Shown here piece after piece: positions 12,506 to 24,515 of a stretch of 64,000 nt of DNA (within the stretch, counting starts at the first letter, position 1; every line of letters starts with the position of its first letter). The DNA comes from Blasia pusilla (Eukaryota > Marchantiophyta > Marchantiopsida > Blasiales), in contig CM114271.1 of the NCBI GenBank assembly GCA_050084515.1, forward strand, positions 54,250,001 to 54,314,000, given 5' to 3'. A program made the position numbers and the translations under genes. The notes under the pieces are model-generated. The model searched no databases and was not told the origin of the DNA. It worked only from the letters and a program-made list of their open reading frames with translations.

Positions 12506-12542
12506 ATATATATATACATACGCATCACTTTAGCATCGCCAT

Positions 12543-15440
12543 TTGGTTTTTTTTTTTGGTACTTCCCAATCTCCACTTGAGGATTTCAATATATATACCT
12601 GGTCCCATTTTTTATTTTTTGGGTTGTGTAGAAAATTTTCCTATCTTCCTTCTTTGAGTTGGGTTGAGTCTTCAGGGGCGAGAGATAATCAAGTGGAGTC
12701 AAGTGATAGTGCCAAGAGACAAAGAGCCATTCCGAGGAATGACTTTAACATGGTCGTAAGAGAGGTGTGGCCTCGAGTGTGGCTAGATTGGTTTTTCCAC
12801 TTGCCATTTGAGAAGAGACAACCATATATTTTGAGGGATATGGATGGATTCAATGACTTTACATTGGAATTGCAAAGATTTTGTAAGAGAGTTTCAAAGA
12901 CATGGAATTGGGAAGTCGATGCGAAAGAGGCTGAGAGGTTGAATGCATTTTGTTCTAACAAGGTGTTAACTTGGGGAGAGTGAATCTTGATCTTAATACT
13001 TACAAGAAGAAGAAGTCTTATGTTGTAGAGACAACTCTACTAGAAAGATTTTGTGTGGAGTTTTAAAATCTCAACGTCTTTCTAAGGGACGTGATACTTC
13101 GGTGGGGAAGACATTAGTAGTTCTATGTAGAATTATATAGACTTTTAGCAAGGATGCAGTGGTAGGAGATGATCTTGAGGGTACTTTGGGTTTGGATTTA
13201 TACAAAACTATTTATCGTTGTAAAATTAACCAAATCCATGGCTTTAGTGAAGATATTTACTATTGCATGAAGAGGTTTAAGGAAGCATCTTAGTTGTATT
13301 CAAGATAATCATTGAAGGAGGGGCATCAACTACCATGAGCGTCATTGGGCCAACACTAGCATGATGGTGGATTTTTTAGAAGCCTTAGAGGCATATTATT
13401 TTCTATGGATAGAAACATAACACATTTGCCGAGTGAAGAGGAAATAGATGACGCATATAAAAATGAAGTCCAAGTCTTGTTGAGGGAGAAGACTTTTGAG
13501 GATATGAGAGGTATTTGGATGATAAGAATGTAGGTTTTAATATGAATTTTGATAGGCAAGAGAGAGTTTTGATCGTCATGTAGGTAGTAGTGCTTTTCCT
13601 AGAAGCTTTGGTTGGGAAAATGCTTTGGATAATAGCGAGGTTATTTTTTGTCTATCATAGTTGGAGATTTCAATAAAGAATTCCCAATGAACTTTTGTTT
13701 TGGAGGCTGAATTCAACATTTTGAAGGGGAAGCACTAAGAGTTGTCTAAGGAGCATGAGAGTCTTAAGAGAGAGAGTTAGAGGGGATCTTGAATAAGTCA
13801 ATTGTCAAACAACATAGAAGACAAAGAGCAATACTAGTAGATCACTCGGAGAAATGGAGGAGGGTATATGAATCCATCGTGGAAAGAAAACAACAAGAAA
13901 TGGATGAATAGTTGAATGGAGAGTAAGGGGCACTGTGGGAGAACTCACACTTGAGGCAACTCTACACGAGGGTTGTCACATGAAAGAGGTTGATATGATC
14001 TTATTTCAACCTCTTGAGCAATTGTGGTCGTCTACTCTACATAAAGCATGGGAGAATGTTGTGGATTCAAACATCGCCAACCATGCTTCTATGACGTTGT
14101 CACCAACACTTCTCAATCCAAGCAAACAAGAGAAAGACATGTCCGAATGGATGAGGAAAATCACTATAGTAGAAGGAGGGGTTCTCACTGCAAACAATTG
14201 GCCAAAATGCATGACTTGCTTCAACCCAATTTCCATGAAAGGTTGCGATATGACAAGCACATGTAGAGCCTATTATTGACATCCATACTATTTTCAAAAG
14301 GCCATGTTACTATCACGAAGGTGTCTAACTTGTAATATCTTGGTTAGGAGGACTAGCTTTATCATCTTTTTGGCATATCTTTGCGCATACTGGAAAATAA
14401 TGCACTTGCTTTGTATCACAAGCAATCCAAAGTGCAAGAGAACTTAAATTTTGGTTTGGGACATCGTAGCCCCCGATCAAATCATAGCGCAGAAGTGAAC
14501 GTAGATGGGGTGGTTCAATGATAAATCCCACTATAAGAAAGAATTGATCAAGCAATACGACAATGGCTCCTCCACTCCATTGACATGTACGATTGAGAAG
14601 AGCTCATTGAAAAAAATTTCATAGATCTCCAAAATCGAGAGGCAAAGAACTTCTTTTTTAGGCATGGGTTGAGTCCACAAGAAGTTGGGATGCCCTCAAT
14701 ACAAATCATCAACTTGTTCTTGACGATTATCTAAACCTGTTGGTGGATGATCTTGTCTTGAGGAGACTTAAATTGAGCTTTCCCTCTTTCTTTGGGGAAG
14801 ATATTCTCAGAGGATAGAAGGCCTAGGGTGGTATCCGTGAATATACCATTATCCTCATCAGATTCTTTGAGAAAGATTGGGAGATGTTTCCAACGTAGGC
14901 AACATAAGACATAGACGATGATAAAGTCAATGCAATATTGGAGAAGACCATTCCTCATGGAGGGAGTAGGCATATGACTAGAGCTAGGGGAAGGGTTGGC
15001 AAGACGTTTGAATTAATATTAGATATATCGTGTATCTGATGATGAATCCGATTGGATAAAATGAGTTCATTTCCACAACTTTGTAATGTACATGAATATG
15101 AGGAATCCTCTTAATCCATAGGTACCATCCTTTTTATGAGAAAAAATCTAAATTAAGTTTTTGGAAGTGGCTTCTTTGTACAATCTTACGGGCCACTACA
15201 CCCATTGGGTAAAGTTTAGTGCATATTTCTACATTAAGCTTTATGGATGGTGCTTTTGAGTTGGAAGGGTGTATGGAGTTGGAAGATTTTGAGTTCAAAT
15301 ACTGTCAAATTAGAAATTTTGACTCGAACCTACTATCATGGGTATTAGCTAATTTTGGAATACCTATGAATGAGATCCACTTATGGAATTGGGCATGGAA
15401 TGAGTTCATGAGAAGTCTAAGTTTTTATAAGTTTAATCCT
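12543..15440 (+). other. AT-rich region with decayed open-frame fragments
   Basis: A plus-strand frame at 12543-12983 (146 codons) contains the block PRNDFNMVVREVWPRVWLDW and later RVSKTWNWEVDAKE. It has amino-acid composition like a real protein but matches no family I recognise. Stop-interrupted plus-strand traces follow, including a 114-codon frame at 13935-14279 and a 74-codon frame at 15219-15443. Together they may be the corpse of one transposon or gene. No start, splice signal or motif allows a function to be assigned. Confidence 0.3.
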
Positions 15441-16380
15441 TGAGTAAGTTGAAAAGTATGATGAGGCAAAGGTTTGTTTTATTTAATAAACTTATAATCT
15501 TATTTCTAAAATTTAAATATTTTATTATTATTTTTAAATAAATTATAATTATTGTAATATTATTTATAATTGTTTAAATATTTTTTATAAATTTATATCT
15601 TTTTTAAAGGAAAAAATATAAGAAAATATCAAATATTATAAAGTTAATCAAATATTTTTTTAAATAAAAATTTCCAAAGTTTCTCTCATCATGTTGTTAA
15701 GGGCGTTACCTCATTTTGAGAACCAATGGATGAATGACATCTCTTAAATTTGTCCATGGAGCATTTTCTTAGTTTTCCCTTATTTACGCTAAATTGTAGA
15801 ATGAGGGGAAGGTTTTCATAACTAATTTTCATACTTTCTCATTTAAAAAATGAAAAATAATAATTCATTAATGAATATTCAAGATAGATTTCCAATGAAA
15901 TCTTCAAACTTCAAAAGTCTCCTCATGTTTGAAGTTTGAAGATTTCATTGGAAATTTGAAATTGGAATTAGTATCTCTTCTCATTTGAAATTTGAAATTA
16001 TTTTTTTAAAGTTGATGCAAAACAAATTGTAACAAGAATTAATTTCCAAATTTAATTCATAATTAAGGAAAAAGTTATAAAAAGATAATACAAGAGGTAT
16101 GGGATAGGAATTATTCTTCAAAATAATGAAACTTTTATTTTTTATTTTAAATTTTAAATTTTGATCGAGAAGTTTCCTTTAAAAAAATTATGAAAGAAAA
16201 GATTCAAAAAGTGAAAAATATTTGTGTAATGTATTCTTAACCTATTTTCATGATCTCCTTTTAGAAAAAAAATCTTAATCTTTTTAGGATTATTTTATTT
16301 TAAATATTCCAATTTATTTTTAGTAGTTTTTAAAGGTGCATAGTAAGAGCATTCTTAATTTCTAACTATTTTTTTATTAC
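15441..16380. other. Very AT-rich non-coding stretch
   Basis: Long runs of A and T, many short TTTAAA and TTATAA words, and no open frame of interest. A 25-bp-arm inverted repeat lies at 15891-15952. A small GC-rich island follows at about 16380-16560 with no recognised coding content. Confidence 0.5.
15891..15952. repeat. Perfect inverted repeat, 25-bp arms, 12-bp loop
   Basis: The left arm TCCAATGAAATCTTCAAACT... (15891-15915) is the exact reverse complement of the right arm at 15928-15952. The loop is AGTCTCCTCATG. The hairpin is long and perfect enough to be a recent foldback or a small-RNA precursor. Confidence 0.85.
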
Positions 16381-17789
16381 CCGAGCCGTACCACCCACAT
16401 GACCTGCCAAGCCTGCGAGGGCCACAAGGCCCACGCTAGTCTAGAGAGAGCCCGTGCCAAGCCGACATCGAGCGCGCAGCCCACATGTCTGTCGATTTCT
16501 GGCCCGTACCTTTAATCCAAACCCTCACCTACTCTCGCATCCAGAGCCCGCGCGGGCAACTGAGGCTTAAAAAAACACCGATGGGGGACATATTTAGCAT
16601 ATCCATGGACATGCCCGTCCCATGGACAAACTTGCCCATTTCATTGCAACCTAGGTTTTTGGTTATGAACACTAGCATATTCTACTTGTGATAGATTTAC
16701 ACATGTGAGCTTGGACTTCTTAAGCCAAAAAGAAGGCGGTTGATCACAGATTGGACTTCATACTTAAATTGGAACCTTTTGAGATTATCTTGGCCTCTAA
16801 AAAATTTCTTTTTTGTCTCTTTAGCGGGATTCTCCCTCAAGGGATCAAATTCTTCTATTGCTCTCCTAAGAAATGTCTGACTTATCCAAAGATTTTTCAT
16901 ATTGGTCAAATCTTTGATATCATGTAGAAACTACTAATCTTGCAAGAACTAGACTCTCACGTAAATACACAAAGAGGAGCTAGCTTGGATAAACAACAAG
17001 AGAGAGATGTATGATCCAATCTTCAACAATGTCGAGCACCTCATTTATGGATTTAAATTTCAGAATTCATTCAAGTTCTTTGAAATTAAGATTTTTTAAA
17101 ACTTAAAGAAAAAGACTTCAAAATTCCTTGCTTTGGGCCCAAAATTTTAAGCCCATGAAATTTTAACAAGTAAAATGTTTCATCCTAAAAAATCCTAGTA
17201 GAGCATGACTTCAATGAGCGTGAATAGGGCTTCTTGATTTTGGCCTATTGAGATTATTCAATAGGGTTCTCGTAAATTAGACATTTACCTCATTTTCTTT
17301 CCATAAAATGTAAGATAACATATCATATCTCTTCTTTGAAGAAATATTCTTTTCTATCACAAGGAAATTTCCTCACTTAAATAACCCTTCTTCCTCAATT
17401 GATAAAGTAGATTGGTAAAAATTCCTGGATGATGTATTAGCATCCGATTGAGATTTTTAGTGGGGTTCATAATTGTCCATTTGTGGAATAATCTAAGAGA
17501 GACATTTTAAAAGTTCTTTTAGAAAAAAAACAGTTCCCACTCTCTAAAGGAGAAAAGACTAGGGTTGTGCCTTTGCTACGCACACATTAATTTTTGGAGA
17601 GGTAGTCTAATTCTAGAGTAGTTGACCATTCATTTTAATTGCCCACTACTTCTGCTGATTATTGTCCCCTACCTCGTCCATAATGTTCCTTTCAAATACA
17701 AGGGTGGAAAAAAATTGTCTATGTATTGAAAGTTTAGTGGCATATGCATTTTGGATTAACAGTATAAATGCCTCATATTTTATTCTATT
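16381..17789. other. Intergenic, nothing recognised
   Basis: Mostly AT-rich apart from the GC-rich island at its start. Open frames such as plus 16485-16691 and minus 16697-16909 do not resemble known proteins. Confidence 0.4.
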
Positions 17790-18035
17790 ATACTAAGGTA
17801 AGGTCGTACGATGCACAACTTTATATTACCTCCCATAATATCTCTGATACCTCTCATGAGATTCAAATGCCATTTTATGATAAGATCGTTCAAAATTGCA
17901 TTTGAATCTTATGATTCAAATATTGAGCGATCCTATTAGTTCAAAAAGTGAGTAATTCCATTGGTTAGAAATACCAAATGTCATAAGGAGAAGAGTTTGC
18001 AAAATAAAAGGGAACTTTCCAATAATAATAAAGAT
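17790..18035 (-). mobile_element. Non-autonomous Helitron-like element, copy 2 (diverged)
   Basis: On the minus strand the right edge reads TTTATTATTATTGGAAAGTT, like the 5' end of the family, followed by GCAAACTCTTCTCC. The other end reads GTGCATCGTACGACCTTACC then TTAGTA, with a CTTAGT terminus similar to CTRRT. The GTGCATCG(C/T)AC word is shared with the copies at 60.8 and 61.2 kb. It has diverged considerably in the middle and carries no gene. Confidence 0.4.
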
Positions 18036-19130
18036 TATGAGACTTGATTTCTTTTATAATATATTTTCATAATAAGTAATTTTTTCTCAATTAAAAAAGA
18101 AGAAGAAATTACAAAATACTACATTCATATATAACCAAGAGTGCTTTAAATGATTTTCCCTCTTTATCCATATGTAGAATACAACATCATCTATTTTCCT
18201 TTTAGAAAGAATTTCATTTCTTTTAGAAGAAATTTCCTTCACATAATAACTATCCCTTGTCCAAATAATACTATAAATGGAAATTTGGTATATGACTTGA
18301 AGAATACATTTAACTAAGCGATGAGCAATACATGCAGTAATGTTTATACCGTATGTTTTCTCCCAATCAAGAATTTGATTGGGAGAATTTGATTTGTCGC
18401 CTAGATGCAAAAGAATAAATCCATATGAAGATGTGAAGAGATTGAGAATTTCATTTGATCAAGTGCCTTTACAATCTTACTAATACTAGTATTATGTTCT
18501 TTTGGGCAACTAGTAGTACTAGAGGGTGTATTTCATGTATTTGCAAATATCATTACGTGGGAAATTTCAAATTAAAGGTTTTCATGTGTAACCAAATCGA
18601 ATTGGAAAGAGAAATCTATGCTATTATTTGAGGAGCACTCTAGAACGGCGATAGCTTCAGAATTCGACACATGTCTTTTTGAACTTGGAAATTTTTTTTT
18701 GCATGGCATGAATATATATTATGTATAATGAAGGATATTGGTTTACAGGGATCCGTGCATCTCACGATCCATCACTCGTCCTAACTAGTTTATGTAACCG
18801 GAAGACACATTACGGAAAATCATTGTTTGAACAATAGAATGGATAAGGATAAGATTTTAGGGTTTGGGGTTTAAGAAAATGGATAAGGAGAAGAAGATTA
18901 TAGATTTGCTCCTCTAGAGGAACTCAAATTCATCACTTTCTTATCAAATTAAATTAAATTTGAAGCTTAAGAAAATGATAGACAAAATAAAATCTATTTT
19001 TTGCATGACATGCTAAGAACAAGGTTAGTAAAAGTTAAATAAATAATTTCCAATGTCTAATCGATGAAAAAAGTATTTACACAATTAAAATGAAGTGAAT
19101 TATAGAGAAGATAAAAGACGATTAAACCCT
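18036..19130. other. AT-rich intergenic with a small hairpin
   Basis: No gene is recognised. A perfect 13-bp-arm hairpin (TTCTCCCAATCAA and its complement) lies at 18358-18387. The 107-codon minus-strand frame at 18087-18410 is AT-rich and has no motif. Confidence 0.45.
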
Positions 19131-19620
19131 CCATTTGTTCGTGACAAATGGACAGGGGACCGGTTCGCGATTCAAGTCGCTGTTGGAAAAAGGCCATGAA
19201 GCGTGGGGCCCATAGGTGGGACCCGCATTTAATCCAACACGTGTGAAGGGTTACCTTAGCGGCGGGAACACTCCCCGTGTGCTTCCCATGCGACACGCGT
19301 CCTACGACGGTGACGAGAATGCGTGCCATGTTGACTGGACGAGTCGTCCTGCCAGCTGTCACCCGCCGGGCTACCGCCGACTTTATGACGACGTGCTATT
19401 CCGATCCACAAGGCTTCCCGAACCCTCCGCGCCGGGAACAGGTCGCTTACTCCGTTGGGTCCACGTCAGTTCCGTCGTTCTTTTGCACACGTGGACAGAT
19501 CTTCTCAGTCGACGGCATCATCTACCACGATCAAGAACGTCTCGTGGAAATGTATATGCGAGTTACCACAGTTAGGATACCGTGGTGGATCCCTACGGTG
19601 TTTAGGGTAGTTTAGTGTCT
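19131..19620. other. GC-rich island with overlapping short frames
   Basis: An isolated GC-rich block in AT-rich surroundings. Frames of about 100-119 codons overlap on both strands (plus 19216-19575 and 19277-19615, minus 19057-19362). None resembles a known family, and the clean overlaps reflect composition. It could be a promoter or first exon of an unrecognised gene, or a piece of inserted repeat. Confidence 0.3.
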
Positions 19621-19647
19621 AGGTTAAGTTCGAGTAGGGCAAATAGT

Positions 19648-19828
19648 TCTATATTATTAAAAGAGGGTGGGGTTTGGGAACCCCTTCATTGATGTGGATG
19701 CCTAAGTTTTTTGAAGCCTTCCCGTGTTGACACGCGTATAAGGTTCAAAGGTACCGTTAATTAAATTCTAAACACACCATTTTTTCATCCGTGCAGTGCG
19801 CGAGTGAAAAAATGGGCAGGATACTAGT
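19648..19828 (+). mobile_element. Short non-autonomous Helitron-like element, second type
   Basis: It starts TCTATATTATTAAAAGAGGG, a typical plant Helitron 5' end, and finishes with GTGCAGTGCGCGAGTG followed by an A-run and GGATACTAGT. The CTAGT terminus with a GC-rich potential hairpin just upstream is the Helitron 3' signature. At 181 bp it has no coding capacity. The interior differs from the other small Helitron family in this window. Confidence 0.6.
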
Positions 19829-22519
19829 TGTTAAGAGTTTTTCTCTTTTTTACTTAAATTCTAAGCATAATGAACATGAAAATAGAGTGGGCCCTTTTGA
19901 GAGTGATGATACGGCAGACTACAAAACGAGCAATGGGTGCTTAGACTGGGTGCGGACTAGGAGAGCCTGGGTGTCATTCTATGCAGGGTGAGATCAGATG
20001 CGGGCCGCGGGTATGCGCACCCACACGGACTTTGTCCGTGTGCAACCTTACGAAGAGATCAAGTGATCCTATAAGCTAAGGGGGCGAGTGATCCTATTGG
20101 ATGAGAGGGCCAAGTGTCAAGTGGAGAGGTGTCCTAAAATCAAAGGGGAATTCTCCAATAATAATACATATGTTCATTCCTCATATCGCAAAAAGGACAC
20201 AATATGCATGGATTTTCATTTTACCATGGAATGTCTTAATCCAATGTGGAAGAGATAATATTAATCTTGTAGATATACACTTATGGTTTTAAGAAAATAA
20301 ATGTAGATCTTTATTTCTCATCATAAGGTTGTTTTCCATTCATCTTTGCAATATATTCCCCAACCCAAGTAGTTGTTCGTCATCTTAGCCATGGTGGTAA
20401 AGTGATGATGCCTCCAACCATCCCTTCACATGAATCTTTTTATGTACAACTTTTCCATGGGATTATTGGTACATATGGGCATGTGCATTCAACTATAGTC
20501 CCACTCCTTATAAAACTGAAAAATATTGGGTAACAACGGCCAATGAATATATGGAGGATTATCAGCTACAAAGAAAAATTCCTTTGAGTATGATTACATA
20601 CACATTATTGATTGAGTAACACATAAGTTGAATTTGACAGGTGTCTTTGAGAACGCGAGAAAGTTAAATAAATGATGTTTATTTGACGTACCTATTTTTT
20701 GGAATATGGGCTCTCTTTTCCAAGGGATATTTTCAAATTTGAATGTAGGTGCCCCAAGGATTCTATGTATAGCACAATTTTTTTCCATTCCACTTAGTTT
20801 TAACATTTAATTATCATAAGATACACTTTCGATCATTTATTGTTCTCGTTAAAAGCTATTCGAAAAATAAATAATTTTATTAATGCGTATTTGAGCAATG
20901 GAATATGGCTCTTTAGTTCATTATGAAGAGTATGACTCATGTTTAACATGCTAAAACTAAATTTTAAGGTTTTGTCTCCTAGTTGTTTTTAGAAAAGAGT
21001 TTCGAAAAATGTATATGACGCGTTCTCAAAAGGTACATATATTCTTACTGTCTTGGACTAGTTAATGTGGGGAAGAGTCACTTAAAACGACTATGGGGTC
21101 ATCTCTCTTGCATCTTAATTGGTCGAAATACCTACATTTAAAAAGAAAAAACACATAACTAAATAAATGTAGTGTGCATTGTGAATATTTCCATCTTCTT
21201 CATATGACGTAAAGTCCAAGGAACCCTGACACCTTAAAAAAAATATAAATAGAAATAAATAAATAATTTCTCCTCTTCACTTTAATAAATACAGATTAAA
21301 CATAAAATATTGATAGCCAGGGAATTCGTATGGTGAAAAATTCCCTTATGGAACATGCGTTGGTCCCTTTCAACTATTGAACAATTGACAAATGATGAGA
21401 ACAAAGGATAAGCAAAAAGAAATTGGATTTTTAAAATAAAGAATTGATAGTTGAAACTGTGCCAGAATGGACAGGCACCCAGCTAATAAACATGAATTAA
21501 AACAATAAAAGAAATGATGGAAGTTGTGGGGAAAAAATGGTTGCAACGAAATAAAATAAAAATTTGCACCGCCCTCCCCTTCATAGCAAGTTCGAGAAGG
21601 AATGGGAAGGGTAGTTGTATCATGACACTTATTAGCTTGGGTTTACGTCATATGATATGATTGGATCAAAATCGTTTTTTTTGGGGGTTTTCCACATTTT
21701 TTAATCGTGGACTTCCCTTTTTGTTGCTTCTTGCCACTCTTGCTTTTCTCAAAGTTCAACCCTTTGGATAGGCATTCCTAAGGTGTGTGGGTCCTCATGG
21801 TGGGAAAGACACCCCATACACCTTAGAGGGAATCCTGGCTTCTCTAGGAGGTTTACTAAGATTTAGAGCGAGAGACTCAACCAATTTTGTATACTTCCTT
21901 TCCAAGATTTAATTCGTACCATTTCTATAGGTAAGTTAACTTTGCAACTTGAAAATAATCTTGTTTGCCTTTTGTGACTTGTGGTGTGTGTAAGGAGATT
22001 TTCTTGTTTTTAAAATCAGGATAAATTTCACTCAAGGGCATGAAAATAGGCATTGTTTGTTAAGTATAGAGGTTCTTTGGAGTATTTCCAATTCCAATCT
22101 TCAACTTTGAAGAAAAATACCAATGGGGAAGAAGAGTTTCCTTTGCACCATAACCCTCACAAACCAAAAACAACTCCACGAATACTATCCATATAAGTTT
22201 ACAAATAAAAGAACGAATATGCTAGAAAAAGCTATGCACATGACTTGCATGAATGCATGCTTGTGCCATGTGAGATGGAGAATTATTTCTCGAGATTTTC
22301 GTTCATTCTCATTTTAGTGAGTGGATAAATATAACGCACTTAAATTCTAGACAAGTTAGAAGTGGCTTGACAAGAGTGAAAGAGAGAATAAATGAAGTGA
22401 TTCATTAGTTAGCCACAAGGAACCAATATAAGTCTTTCAATTAAGGAGGGCAAAGGATTGTGGTGAGTGGATATCCCATTTCATTTGGGCCATTTTGAAT
22501 CACTTGTGTTAATGGTTGA
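19829..22519. other. AT-rich intergenic; Helitron-like copy at 20019-20170 and a hairpin at 21770-21835
   Basis: At 20019-20170 a diverged minus-strand copy of the first Helitron-like family is visible: GTATTATTATTGGAGAATTC, then ACACCTCTCCACTTGACACT. It is followed by a perfect hairpin (CACACGGAC, TTT, GTCCGTGTG on the plus strand at 20021-20041), which fits a Helitron 3' hairpin. At 21770-21835 CCTAAGGTGTGTGGGT pairs imperfectly with a later ACCCCATACACCTTAG-like arm, giving a miRNA-precursor-sized hairpin. Nothing else is recognised. Confidence 0.4.
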
Positions 22520-23098
22520 ATATGGTGGGAGTTAAACTCCATCATATGACAATGCGGGATATCATGTTCAGCATTGCTCGGGAGAGTGGCTTCCATGTGC
22601 AGAGAGAGAGAGGCACTACTCCATGCGGGATTCCCTTATTCGAGCTGATCTTTACATGACACGAGAGGCTGAGGTGGTGGTGGCGGACGTGGTAGTTACA
22701 GTTCCTACTCGGGAGGCCGTGCGAGCCCAAGTGGTGGCCCAAGGGCGAATGCTACAAGGAGCGGCGGTGAAGAAGACACATATCTACAGTCGACTTCACG
22801 AGGGACACATCTTCATCCCCCTGGCCATAGAGATGTACGGGGCTATGGGGGAGAGGTTTGACTCGTTCCTTACGGACTGCGCCTATCATCTCCAATCGAG
22901 AAATGGGTTGTCCTTAGCTACTGCGATTCTCTATTTGTAGGCGTGGTCTCCATAGTGTTGCAGCGCGCCCAGGCTAATGGGCTTTTGCGGCGGGCTCAGG
23001 CTGTGGGAGACGCCGGAGCTAGAGGCCCACTTAGTAGTAGTCATAGCTCTCTTGTTGTTGCTGATATTGTCTCTGCTGTTGGTGAGTTTCGTCGTTAG
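22520..23098 (+). pseudogene. LINE-like retrotransposon C-terminal fragment
   Basis: The plus-strand reading, in shifting frames, gives MTMRDIMFSIARESGFHVQR, then ADVVVTVPTREAV, then GHIFIPLAIEMYGAMGERFD and FLTDCAYHLQSRNG. After a stop and frame change come VLQRAQANGLLRRAQAV and VVADIVSAVGEF. This order matches the C-terminal region that follows the RT in the same plant LINE-like family as the fragment at 2.8-3.8 kb: a GxHV block, ADVVIxDPTR, FIPLAIExxG, and a closing xALQRAQAxGxxRRA. Frameshifts and the lack of an attached RT show it is a dead piece. Domain function is unknown, though it may be a nuclease-like tail. Confidence 0.6.
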
Positions 23099-24515
23099 GG
23101 GGGGAATGCCCCCTTCTTCCTTTTCTGGTCTTGTTGTAGCCTTCAGGTTTTGACTCTTTGAGTCCCCCTCTTTTGTACTTCCGATGGGTTTTCCATCACA
23201 CGTTTTTATCGAAGTGCATCATTCCTCATGTGACATGAGGGCCCAAGTAGGAAAGATACTTCATAAAACCGTCACTAATAGCTCGTGTCATTAATGATAA
23301 GATGTCCTCTAAGTCCATATATTTCAGAAGTATTGTAAAGTTTGTTCCTTGGATTGCTCAAAGGTGCCATTATAAAGTAAGTCAAGTTAATAGAGGCGAG
23401 GGCCACAATAAATTCCTTCTGAATATAGCTGGGAAGGGATCAATGGATCACTTGTGCACATGATAGTACGATGGTTTTTTTAACGTACTTGCTATATTCT
23501 ACTAGGCTATATTCTTTGGCACTATAGTGCTCCAAATAGTCATATCTTAAGACATCCCTTCTCTTATGGTGATTTGTTATAAGTTGCACCTACAAGAGTA
23601 ATTATGACACGTTGAGGCCTTCCTTTGCGTAGAGCTAGGGAACCTATACTAAAAGGGAAAAGGAAAATCAAAGGGCCGTGTTAGGTAGAAATGTATTATG
23701 TCAACCTATGGTAGCAACTAATTGTACACTCCAACTTTTGAGAATGTTTGATAAGTCCTGTGAAAGTTGACTACCTAAAACCTAGTAAATCTTACTCAAA
23801 GTTTTTTGAGCTCAAAATTTGATCTCCATTATTCCCCTTCAAGTCACAAACTTAGAGTGAGCCTAATTTCGTATTGTATAAAGACTATAAGACGGAACAT
23901 TTCCAACCTTGTGAGTCACCCTAATGTTATCTTGTGTAAAAGCCATAGGAAAGATCATTTCAATTGTATATTCCAACTTAGGAGAAGTTGGATAATAAAA
24001 TGTTTCTATCCTTAGTGGAACTCAGGAAATTAACAAAGATTGTCGTGTTCAAGATATAAGCAAGAAAAAGAGTCGAGGCAAATTTAAAGAGACCCTAGCT
24101 TCTGAATTATCATACCCTTGTGTAGCGCATATAAGATCTCAATATGTCATAACATGTCCACTGCTTTACACAAAAGCAATGTAGAAAGGGCACCAATCAT
24201 CCTACTTTAGTGTAAGGGTGCATTTTTTATCCACACTCAAGTAGACTTAGAGATAAAGTTTGATGTCAAACTTTATCTCGCTAAACATATTTAAATGCAC
24301 CTACAAATTACCAGCATACATAACGATGTGAAACAACAAAATTTGAATGGGAGGAAAGTCACCTCTTCTATTTCTATTGTTTGAGTGAGGGAATGTAAAA
24401 GGTTTTACAAATACAGCGTGTCTTTTTTTCCAAATGTAGAATTAATCGTTTCATGTGAGGGAAAACTCTTGAAAATTTTTCTTACATGTTTTTCATCATT
24501 AACATTTCCTTTCAT
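23099..24515. other. Intergenic, nothing recognised
   Basis: AT-rich DNA with only short frames. A perfect hairpin with 14-bp arms and a two-base loop (GAGATAAAGTTTGA and its complement) lies at 24250-24279. Composition changes abruptly to GC-rich near 24540, at the approach to the F-box gene. Confidence 0.45.
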
